Shown here: positions 24,371 to 31,288 of the stretch, in pieces
How positions within the stretch are numbered: position 1 is the first letter of the stretch
Layout of the letters: every line of letters starts with the position of its first letter
From: Pseudomonadota bacterium
GTDB lineage: Bacteria; Pseudomonadota; Gammaproteobacteria; Burkholderiales; JAKAFK01
Assembly: GCA_021817985.1 (NCBI GenBank)
Contig: JAKAFK010000031.1
Coordinates: 1-38,841 of the forward strand
DNA length: 38,841 nucleotides
Direction of reading: 5' to 3'
The notes under the pieces: generated by a model
The model's database searches: none
Told to the model about the DNA's origin: nothing
What the model saw: only the letters and a program-made list of their open reading frames with translations
Program-made: the position numbers and the translations under genes

Positions 24371-25282
24371 GTGCTAGGAGCCTACGATCTTTCGCCGAGT
24401 TTTGCCGTCGATGCGCAGTCCATCGGGCAGCTGAAGCTCGCGGTCAAGCGAGATCCGAAGGATGCGCTGAAGCTCGCCGCACGGCAGTTCGAAGCCCTCT
24501 TCGTCGACATGATGCTGAAGAGCATGCGCGATGCGACCCCGCACGACGGCCCGCTCGACAGCGCCCAGAGCAATATGTACACGGATTTCCTGGACCAGCA
24601 GCTCGCGCAGTCGCTGGCCTCCGGCAAGGGATTCGGGCTTGCCGGCCTCATGCTCCGGCAGTTGACCACGGGCCAGGCGGGCACCGCGTCGGGGAGCCAG
24701 GCGAGCGCGGCATCGGGGAGCCAGGGGGGCGCGGTGACCGGCCTTGGCGGCGCGCAGGGCGGACTGGGGGCGGAAGCCGACGGTCCCGCCGCGGGGGCCA
24801 CGACGAGCGCTTCGCGCAAGGCGTTTGTCAATACGCTGTGGGCGCCGGCGCAAGCCGCCGCCCAGTCGCTGGGCGTGCCGCCCAGCTTTCTGATTGCCCA
24901 TGCGGCGCTGGAAACCGGCTGGGGGATGCACGAACCGGTCGGACCGGACGGACAGAAGAGCTACAACCTCTTCGGCATCAAGGCCGGCCCGGGGTGGAAG
25001 GGCAAGGTGGTGCATGCCCTCACGACCGAGTACGTCAACGGCGTCCCGCAAAAGACCGTGCAAGCCTTCCGCGCCTACGATTCCTACGCGCAAGCCTTCC
25101 AGGACTATGCAAACGTGTTGCGCGACAATCCCGGCTATGCGGCAGCGCTGGCGAGCGGGGGCAATGCGCAGGCCTTCGCGCAAGGTCTGCAGCGGGGCGG
25201 CTATGCCACGGATCCGGCCTATGCGGCGAAGCTCTCGCGGATCATCCAGAGCGCTTCTTTCGCGAGCGCGCTGGCAGCCTGA
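24371..25282 (+). CDS. flgJ: Flagellar rod-cap protein and muramidase FlgJ (GTG start)
   Basis: Two-domain export protein. The N-terminal part caps the growing rod and the C-terminal part cuts peptidoglycan to let it through. It starts at GTG 24371 with GAGGAGG overlapping the flgI stop, and has 303 residues. Residues ~25-100 are the rod-binding domain (QFEALFVDMMLKSMRDA). A Gly/Ala/Ser linker with an eight-residue repeat follows, ~105-150. The glucosaminidase-type domain, ~153-303, carries the probable catalytic glutamate in HAALETGWG and the SYNLFGIKA motif. It is the last gene before the flgK promoter. Confidence 0.95.
   Translation: MLGAYDLSPSFAVDAQSIGQLKLAVKRDPKDALKLAARQFEALFVDMMLKSMRDATPHDGPLDSAQSNMYTDFLDQQLAQSLASGKGFGLAGLMLRQLTTGQAGTASGSQASAASGSQGGAVTGLGGAQGGLGAEADGPAAGATTSASRKAFVNTLWAPAQAAAQSLGVPPSFLIAHAALETGWGMHEPVGPDGQKSYNLFGIKAGPGWKGKVVHALTTEYVNGVPQKTVQAFRAYDSYAQAFQDYANVLRDNPGYAAALASGGNAQAFAQGLQRGGYATDPAYAAKLSRIIQSASFASALAA
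24689..24725 (+). repeat. Short tandem repeat in the FlgJ linker
   Basis: TCGGGGAGCCAGG occurs at 24689-24701 and 24713-24725, a 24-nt period giving two SGSQ-type eight-residue units. It lies in the flexible linker between the FlgJ domains, so length change here would be tolerated. Confidence 0.6.
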
Positions 25283-25283
25283 T

Positions 25284-25310
25284 TAAAGACGGGCCTGGAA
25301 AGGCCGTAAT
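25284..25310 (+). promoter_or_regulatory. Sigma-28 (FliA) promoter for flgKL
   Basis: TAAAGACG (25284-25291), exactly 11 nt, then GCCGTAAT (25303-25310), against consensus TAAAGTTT-N11-GCCGATAA. It begins just after the flgJ stop (25280-25282) and gives a leader of about 60 nt before flgK. This makes flgKL a late unit that may also be read from the flgB promoter. Confidence 0.75.
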
Positions 25311-25322
25311 AAGAATCGAGCG

Positions 25323-25356
25323 GGGAGGGTACGGCGTTCCAGGTGCCGCTCCTCCC
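25323..25356 (+). promoter_or_regulatory. Hairpin in the flgK leader
   Basis: GGGAGG (25323-25328)/CCTCCC (25351-25356) encloses CGGC (25332-25335)/GCCG (25345-25348), ten base pairs in all with small internal loops. It would form in the untranslated leader downstream of the sigma-28 promoter. The flgK ribosome site AGGGGAG lies just 3' of it. A regulatory role is inferred. Confidence 0.45.
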
Positions 25357-25376
25357 GAGGAATAGGGGAGCAAGAG

Positions 25377-27377
25377 ATGGCGGATATTCTTGGGATCGGC
25401 GTGAGTGCGCTCAATGCGGCGCAGATCGGGCTCATGACCACCGAGCAAAATATCGCGAACGTCAACACGCCCGGGTACAGTCGGCAGACCATCGTGCAGA
25501 GCGCGGCGACCCCTCAGGATACCGGGGTGGGCTTCCTCGGCAGCGGCGTGCAGGTGGACACCGTTCAGCGTCAGTACAGCCAGTTTCTGACCGATCAGGT
25601 CAATCAGGCCCAGACGCAGGCAAGTTTCTACAGCACCTACAATACGCAGGTCGGGCAAATCAACAGCATGCTCGGCAGTTCGAGCACGGGCCTTTCGCCC
25701 GCGCTGCAGAACTTCTTCTCGGCCGTCCAGGCCGTGGCCAACAACCCCGCCGATATTCCGTCCCGGCAAGGCATGATCGACAGCGCTCAAACCCTGGTCG
25801 ACAACTTCCAGACCCTGGGCAATCAGATGTCGCAGCTGCAGCAAGGGGTCAACAGCCAGCTCTCCGGATCGGTCGCCCAGATCAATTCCGACGCGGCCCA
25901 GATTGCGGCCCTCAACAAGCAGATCGTGTCCGCGCAAGGAGGCACGCAGGCGGCCCAGCCGGCGAACGATCTGCTGGATCAGCGCGATGCCTTGATCGCC
26001 GACCTGAACCAGCAGGTCAAAACCACGCAGGTCCAGCAGGCCAATGGCTCCGTGAGCGTGTTCATCGGCAACGGCCAGCCCATGGTCCTCGGAAATTCCG
26101 CCTATACGCTCGCCGCGGGCCCGTCCAGTTCCGACCCTTCGCAATATGCCATCTCCTATGTTTCGGCGAGCGGCCAAAGCGCTCCCATTTCCTCCGCCGA
26201 TTTGACGGGCGGCAACCTAGGGGGGCTCCTGGCCTTCCAGAGCCAATCGCTCGTGCCTGCCGAGAACGCGTTGGGACAAATGGCGATCGGGGTGGGCCAG
26301 GCGTTCAATGCCCAGAACAAGATGGGCGTGGACCTGAACGGGAATCAGGGATCGAATGTCTTCGATTTCTCGAGCCCGAGCGGCGGCGTGGCAGGCACCG
26401 CCTCCGCCACCGTGGTGGCGGACAGCAACAATACGGGCACCGCGCAGGTGACGGGCACGATCACCGATCCGTCGCAGCTCACGACGAGCGATTATCGCCT
26501 GTCCTATGACGGCACGAACTATACCGTGACGCGCCTGACGGACAATGCCGTCATGTACCAGGGGGCAAGTTTCCCGAGCGCTCCGATCGATGGGGTGCAG
26601 TTGTCGAAGTCCGGCCCCATGAGCGCGGGCGACAGCTACCTCATCGAACCCACCCGCAATGCGGCCTTGGAACTCGGGGTGGCGATCACCAATCCGTCGG
26701 CGGTGGCCGCCGGCGCCGCGGTGGTGATGGCCCCAGGCACGTCCAACGCGGGCACCGCGACCATCACCGCCAACCCCAGCACGGGTGCGGTGACCAGCCC
26801 GTCGACCCTCCCGAAGGGGACACTGACGCTGACATACAGCACAACGACCAACCCGCCTTCGTTCAGCGTCACGGAGAATCCGCCGGAAGCGGGCAATCCC
26901 TATGTCACGACGCTGCCGGTGAGCGCCAACGGCAACTATACGCTCGGACCCATCAGTTTCAGCATCAACGGCACCCCCGCCAACGGCGACACCTTCACGA
27001 TCACCCCCAATTACAACGGCAGCGCGCCCGGGTATACCGGGGGCGTCGGCGACAACCGAAACGCGCTGCTGCTCGGCAATCTGCAGACGGCCAACACGCT
27101 GGCCGCGACGCCGGGCGGTGCGCCGACCGAATCATTCCAGGGGGCCTACGGCACGCTCGTGAGCGACGTGGGCAATCAAACGAACAATGCGCAGGTGATG
27201 CAGCAAGCGCAAAGCACGCTGGCGACGCAGGCCACGCAAACCCAGCAGTCCTTGTCCGGCGTGAATCTCGACGAAGAGGCCTCCAATCTCGTGCGCTACC
27301 AGCAGGCCTATCAGGCGGCCGGCAAGATGGTTTCGGTGGCTGGCACGATGTTCCAGACACTGCTGACTGATCTCTGA
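25377..27377 (+). CDS. flgK: Hook-filament junction protein FlgK (HAP1)
   Basis: First hook-filament junction protein, exported with help from FlgN. It has 666 residues, clearly longer than Salmonella FlgK (553). The N-terminal helix GVSALNAAQIGLMTTEQNIA leads into NVNTPGYSRQ and the C-terminal helix is GVNLDEEASNLVRYQQAYQA, both family hallmarks. The extra length lies in the middle (~residues 330-565). There a Thr/Asn/Ser/Gly-rich stretch with many short beta-like segments forms extra outer domains exposed on the junction. It is preceded by its own FliA promoter and a leader hairpin, and followed by flgL 17 nt later. Confidence 0.96.
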   Translation: MADILGIGVSALNAAQIGLMTTEQNIANVNTPGYSRQTIVQSAATPQDTGVGFLGSGVQVDTVQRQYSQFLTDQVNQAQTQASFYSTYNTQVGQINSMLGSSSTGLSPALQNFFSAVQAVANNPADIPSRQGMIDSAQTLVDNFQTLGNQMSQLQQGVNSQLSGSVAQINSDAAQIAALNKQIVSAQGGTQAAQPANDLLDQRDALIADLNQQVKTTQVQQANGSVSVFIGNGQPMVLGNSAYTLAAGPSSSDPSQYAISYVSASGQSAPISSADLTGGNLGGLLAFQSQSLVPAENALGQMAIGVGQAFNAQNKMGVDLNGNQGSNVFDFSSPSGGVAGTASATVVADSNNTGTAQVTGTITDPSQLTTSDYRLSYDGTNYTVTRLTDNAVMYQGASFPSAPIDGVQLSKSGPMSAGDSYLIEPTRNAALELGVAITNPSAVAAGAAVVMAPGTSNAGTATITANPSTGAVTSPSTLPKGTLTLTYSTTTNPPSFSVTENPPEAGNPYVTTLPVSANGNYTLGPISFSINGTPANGDTFTITPNYNGSAPGYTGGVGDNRNALLLGNLQTANTLAATPGGAPTESFQGAYGTLVSDVGNQTNNAQVMQQAQSTLATQATQTQQSLSGVNLDEEASNLVRYQQAYQAAGKMVSVAGTMFQTLLTDL

Positions 27378-27393
27378 GCGGGGCGATACCATC

Positions 27394-28308
27394 ATGCGCA
27401 TCAGCACTAACATGATCTTCAACCTGGGGATCACGAGCATCCAGCAGCAGGAAGCGAACCTCGTCCAGACCCAGCAGCAGCTCTCGTCCGGCCTGAGCGT
27501 GATGACGCCGGCGGATAACCCGGTGGCGGCGGCGCAGGCGGTCAACCTGCAGCAGACGCTGGCAGTGACCCAGCAATACACCCAAACCAATGCCAGCAGC
27601 GCGACGAGCTCGCTGCAGCTCGAGGACAACGTCCTCGGGAGCCTCACCGGCACCCTCCAGCAGATTCAGAATGCCGTGGTGCAGGCGGGCGATGGTACCT
27701 TGTCGAGCGCGAACCTGCAGAATCTGGCGGCCGAAGTCCAAGGCTACGCCCAGAATCTGCTGGGCCTCGCGAACAGCACGGCCGAGAACGGACAATACAT
27801 GTTCGCGGGCTACAAGGGATCGAGCACCCCTTTCGTGGCGCAAACCAACGGCAATGTCACCTATCAGGGCGACAGCGGCCAGCAGCGCGTTCAGGCGTCG
27901 ACCTCCCGGCAGATCCCGGTCAGCGATCCCGGCAACACGCTGTTCTCCACCGACGCCTCGGGCAACGTCGCCCTTTTCGACCAGCTCAACACGTTCCAGC
28001 AGGCGCTGGCGAGCGGCACCACCAGTTCCGGCACCGTGAACGTCAACAGCATGTTGAACACGCTGCAATCGGCGATGACGCAGGTATTGCAGGTGCGCGC
28101 CTCGGTGGGTTCGAGGCTGCAGGAACTGAGCGCGTTGCAGACGACAGGCCAGTCCGAGGGGTTGCAGTACCAGACGGACATTTCCAACCTGACGAGCCTG
28201 GACTACGCCAAGGCCATCAGCAACTTCACCGAGCAGCAAACCTACCTGCAGGCGGCGGACAAGAGCTATAGCCAGGTCACGCAGCTCTCGCTATTCAACT
28301 ACATCTAG
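27394..28308 (+). CDS. flgL: Hook-filament junction protein FlgL (HAP3)
   Basis: Second junction protein, joining FlgK to flagellin. It has 304 residues. The N-terminus MRISTNMIFNLGITSIQQQE and the following QQQLSSGLSVMTPADNPVAA are the flagellin-like D0-D1 signature. The C-terminal NLTSLDYAKAISNFTEQQTY helix is also typical. The ribosome site is weak. It is the last flagellar gene of this block. No flagellin gene (fliC) or cap (fliD) follows within the window. Confidence 0.95.
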   Translation: MRISTNMIFNLGITSIQQQEANLVQTQQQLSSGLSVMTPADNPVAAAQAVNLQQTLAVTQQYTQTNASSATSSLQLEDNVLGSLTGTLQQIQNAVVQAGDGTLSSANLQNLAAEVQGYAQNLLGLANSTAENGQYMFAGYKGSSTPFVAQTNGNVTYQGDSGQQRVQASTSRQIPVSDPGNTLFSTDASGNVALFDQLNTFQQALASGTTSSGTVNVNSMLNTLQSAMTQVLQVRASVGSRLQELSALQTTGQSEGLQYQTDISNLTSLDYAKAISNFTEQQTYLQAADKSYSQVTQLSLFNYI

Positions 28309-28333
28309 CCGGAGGCCGGGCCCCCTCGAGTCG

Positions 28334-28350
28334 CCGCCCCCAAGGGGCGG
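28334..28350 (+). terminator. Hairpin after flgL
   Basis: Perfect 7-bp stem CCGCCCC/GGGGCGG with a CAA loop, 26 nt after the flgL stop, with no T-run. It is the likely 3' end of the flgKL transcript. The rest of the gap to 28590 holds no gene or signal I can support. Confidence 0.5.
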
Positions 28351-28590
28351 GTGGCCCGCCGCGCGGCCGGGGCTTGACCTAGGGATAGAGCCCTTTCGGC
28401 GTGCGGCACTGAGACCTTTCATCGGGAATGGGACCGGCAGTCAGACGCCGACGTGCCTGCGCAAATGCTCTGCCGGCAACGGGCTGTTGGCAAAGCCATG
28501 CAGAGTGCACGTCCAGCCTGGCAAGCCGTTTCCCAGGCCTCATCGTTCGGCCCTGACGATCAGCCGCCCAGCGTGTTCGGGCGCCACGGC

Positions 28591-29043
28591 TCAGCTTTTC
28601 CCGGCCCCCGCGCCCTGGCGGAACAGCGCCTGCAACCTGCGGTGCAATGCCATCCGTTCCACGATGAGGTGCGCCACGGCATCGCCGATTCGCGCGGCAT
28701 GGCGTTGAGCGGCCTGGGCGTTCCATTTGGGTGCGAGCGCGAGCCGCTGGAGCGCGAAGCGCTCGTCCACGATCTCCTGGCGATCGGTGAGCGAAGAAAG
28801 CCGCGCCTGCCGCAGGAGTTCACGCATCTGCGCGCGCTGCTGCGCGCTGAGCGATGGCAGGCCACGGCGATGTGGCCCCCACGCGGAGCGGCCCCATCGA
28901 TCATGATAGGCATGGGCAGCGCACGCATACGGCGCGTATCCGCAGCCGGATAAGGCCTCCGGCGAAGCGGCCATGGCGGAGCCGGCGAGGGCAAGGGTTG
29001 AAGCAAGGGTCACGATCAAGGCGATCGTTCGGGGCGTGCTCAT
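28591..29043 (-). CDS. Spy/CpxP-like periplasmic protein
   Basis: Probable periplasmic stress chaperone or sensor modulator. The ATG at 29041-29043 follows GAGGAAAA and gives 150 residues. A longer frame adds eight unlikely residues. The signal peptide is clear (MSTPRTIALIVTLASTLALAGSAMAA, split here only as a description of residues 1-26). The mature protein is helical and basic, with LSAQQRAQMRELLRQARL and LTDRQEIVDERF resembling the LTxxQ repeats of the Spy/CpxP family. Two cysteines lie near the mature N-terminus (GCGYAPYACAAH). It is divergent from a CpxRA-like pair, as cpxP is from cpxRA in enterobacteria. This context raises confidence in the family call. Confidence 0.75.
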   Translation of the reverse strand: MSTPRTIALIVTLASTLALAGSAMAASPEALSGCGYAPYACAAHAYHDRWGRSAWGPHRRGLPSLSAQQRAQMRELLRQARLSSLTDRQEIVDERFALQRLALAPKWNAQAAQRHAARIGDAVAHLIVERMALHRRLQALFRQGAGAGKS

Positions 29044-29240
29044 GACATTTTCCTCAATTGCGTGCATCGGTTGCGGGACGCGCTCCGGGCCACCCCAGTC
29101 GCGGAAGCTCGGGCGCCCTTTCTTGTAACGGTCATAGCGTACCTGAGGATGCTGGCCGGTGCTGTCAGCATGTCCGGGAATTCGTCAAGAAACGTTACGG
29201 GAGCCTTGTCAGGGATGCCCTGCCACAGCATGATGTCGAA
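29044..29240. promoter_or_regulatory. Divergent region between the Spy-like gene and the response regulator
   Basis: A 197-nt region that should hold both promoters. GTAACG at 29125-29130 and its reverse complement CGTTAC at 29193-29198 recall half of a CpxR box (GTAAA-N5-GTAAA), but no full tandem box is visible. Promoter hexamers are not clear. Confidence 0.3.
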
Positions 29241-29942
29241 ATGGAAGCTCATGGTGCGCAGCGCATCCTCCTGGTGGAGGACGACGCCGAATTGGCCGCA
29301 TTGCTGGCGGATTACCTGCGCCTCGAAGGCTATGGCTGCGAGGTGGTGGGCGACGGACAATCGGCGCTCGCCCGCTTGCTGAACGAAGACTTTCAGGCCG
29401 CGGTGCTGGACGTGATGCTGCCGGGTCTGAATGGGTTCGAGGTGCTGCGTCGCCTGCGCGAGAAAAAGAACGTGCCGGTGATCATGCTGACCGCGCGCGG
29501 GGATGACGCCGATCGCATTGTCGGACTCGAAATCGGGGCCGACGACTACCTTCCCAAGCCGTGCCATCCGCGCGTGCTGTTGGCGCACTTGCAAGCGGTG
29601 TTGCGGCGCGCCGGCGCAGGGCCGGCGGCGCGCGCCGACAGCATCGAGGTGGGGGGCGTGTGTCTTTACCGCCGCGCCCACCGGATCAGTGTCGATGGGC
29701 ATGAGGTGGTGCTGACCGGCGCGGAGTTTTCCCTGCTGGAGATCCTGATGCGCGCGGCCGGCGAGACGGTGACGAAGGACGCCCTGTCGGAGCAGGGACT
29801 CCATCGGAAGCTGCTGGCCTACGACCGCAGCGTGGACATGCACATCAGCAATCTGCGCCGCAAGCTCGGCCCTTATGCGAACGGGGCTTCGCGCATCGTG
29901 ACGGTGCGCAACAGCGGTTATTTGTTCGCCATCCCGGTTTGA
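29241..29942 (+). CDS. OmpR/CpxR-family response regulator
   Basis: DNA-binding response regulator, partner of the adjacent histidine kinase. The ATG at 29241 (MEAHGAQRILLVEDD) gives 233 residues. A longer in-frame extension upstream is not conserved, and the ribosome site is weak. The receiver domain has acidic residues 13-15 (EDD), phospho-acceptor Asp57 (AVLDVMLPG), Thr85 and Lys107. The C-terminal winged helix (~135-233) includes LTGAEFSLLEILM and DRSVDMHISNLRRKLG, matching CpxR closely. The receiver contains GADDYLPKP, another Cpx-like trait. Its stop is 3 nt before the kinase start. Confidence 0.88.
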   Translation: MEAHGAQRILLVEDDAELAALLADYLRLEGYGCEVVGDGQSALARLLNEDFQAAVLDVMLPGLNGFEVLRRLREKKNVPVIMLTARGDDADRIVGLEIGADDYLPKPCHPRVLLAHLQAVLRRAGAGPAARADSIEVGGVCLYRRAHRISVDGHEVVLTGAEFSLLEILMRAAGETVTKDALSEQGLHRKLLAYDRSVDMHISNLRRKLGPYANGASRIVTVRNSGYLFAIPV

Positions 29943-29945
29943 TCC

Positions 29946-31235
29946 GTGCGCATTTTTCTTAAGATCTTTCTGACCTTCTGGCTCACGATCGTGTTGATCG
30001 CGTTGGTGGTCGGGTGGGTGGGGTACCAGTTCCGCGGCGAGGTGGAGTCTCACGCAAGGCTGCAATGGACCCAGCTGCTCAGTCAGCGGCAGAGGCTGTG
30101 GACCATGCTGGAGACCCAGGGACCTGCGGGGGCGCGGGCATGGCTTGCGGCGAGCCCTTTCCGCCAACGGTTCTTCGTTGTCGATCGCGCAGGCCGCGAG
30201 CTGCTCGGGCGGACGCTCCCCCCGTTCCTGCGCGCGCGGACCCGAATCCCGGACGCGCCCTTCGATCCCATCGGGCCCTGGACCAAGACGGGTTATCGCA
30301 TCTTGCTTGCGCCGCCGAAGCACCCCTTGCTCGGCCTGTTATTCCATCGCCCCTGGCTGTTGATGCTGGCCTTCGCGGTGAGCGCCTTGGTGGCCGCTTT
30401 TCTCGCCCGGCATTTCTCGCGCCCCATCGACCGGCTGCGGCTCGCCGCAAGCCGCCTGGCGCAAGGCGAACTGGCGGCTCGGGCCGGTCCGCTGTCGCGT
30501 CGCCTGCGCGATGAGCTGTCGACGCTGACGGTCGATTTCGACCGCATGGCCGAACGCCTGGAAGGGCTGGTGGCCGCGCATCGGCGCCTGCTGCAGGATG
30601 TTTCGCACGAACTTCGCACCCCGCTGGCCCGCATGCGGATTGCGCTCGCCATCGAGGAGCGAAGCCAGGAGGCCATTGGGGCGAGGGCGCGCATCGAGCA
30701 GGAGGTCAACCGGCTGGAGCAATTGGTGGCGCAGATCCTGGACGTGTCCCGGCTGGAGGGCGAACAGGTGGTCCGCGAGGTTTGGGTCGATCTCCCGGAA
30801 CTGGTGGACATGGTGGCTCGGGATGCCGATTTTGAGGCGGGGCCCCAAGGCAAGGATGTTCGCTTTGAGCGTCCCGCCAGCGATGCCGTCGTGCTCGCTG
30901 ACGATCGGCTCTTGCGCGCGGCCCTCGAGAATGTCATCCGCAACGGCGTGCGCCATACGCCTCCCGGCACATCGGTCGAAATCGGCATGAAGGCGCGGCA
31001 AGGGCGTGTGGAAATACGGGTGCGCGACCATGGGACGGGCGTGCCGCTGCCCTTGCTCGCCGACATCTTCAAGCCTTTTTTTCGCGCGGACGAGGCGCGC
31101 GACCGGAAGAGCGGCGGGTACGGCTTAGGGCTCGCGATCGCGGCCCGGGCGGTGCGCGCGCATGGCGGCGAGATCCTTGCCCGCAACCATCCGGCCGGCG
31201 GGCTCGAAATCGCCATCGAGCTGCCGCTGGCCTAG
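29946..31235 (+). CDS. CpxA-like sensor histidine kinase (GTG start)
   Basis: Inner-membrane sensor kinase, probably of envelope stress, phosphorylating the adjacent regulator. It has 429 residues from GTG 29946. A membrane helix (~5-27) is followed by a periplasmic sensor loop (~28-134) and a second helix (~135-157). The FHRPWLLML segment here recalls E. coli CpxA FDRPLLLL. HAMP comes next, then the HisKA domain with His221 in DVSHELRTPL. The ATPase domain has the N box (ENVIRNGVRH), RDHGTGVP, FFRADEARDR and GGYGLGLAIA. All catalytic motifs are intact. It converges with the GGDEF-EAL gene 53 nt downstream. Confidence 0.9.
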   Translation: MRIFLKIFLTFWLTIVLIALVVGWVGYQFRGEVESHARLQWTQLLSQRQRLWTMLETQGPAGARAWLAASPFRQRFFVVDRAGRELLGRTLPPFLRARTRIPDAPFDPIGPWTKTGYRILLAPPKHPLLGLLFHRPWLLMLAFAVSALVAAFLARHFSRPIDRLRLAASRLAQGELAARAGPLSRRLRDELSTLTVDFDRMAERLEGLVAAHRRLLQDVSHELRTPLARMRIALAIEERSQEAIGARARIEQEVNRLEQLVAQILDVSRLEGEQVVREVWVDLPELVDMVARDADFEAGPQGKDVRFERPASDAVVLADDRLLRAALENVIRNGVRHTPPGTSVEIGMKARQGRVEIRVRDHGTGVPLPLLADIFKPFFRADEARDRKSGGYGLGLAIAARAVRAHGGEILARNHPAGGLEIAIELPLA

Positions 31236-31288
31236 ACGCCGCCGCGGCATGAGGCCATCCGTCAGGGTTCCGGGCGGGCGCTCCCCGC

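Noticed and set aside
25749-25756. GCCGATAT, an apparent sigma-28 -10, inside flgK
   Set aside because: It lies in coding sequence and no TAAA-like -35 stands 11 nt upstream.
28453-28953. A 166-codon plus-strand open frame opposite the Spy-like gene
   Set aside because: No signal peptide or family motif. The minus-strand gene has a clear signal peptide, ribosome site and fitting context.
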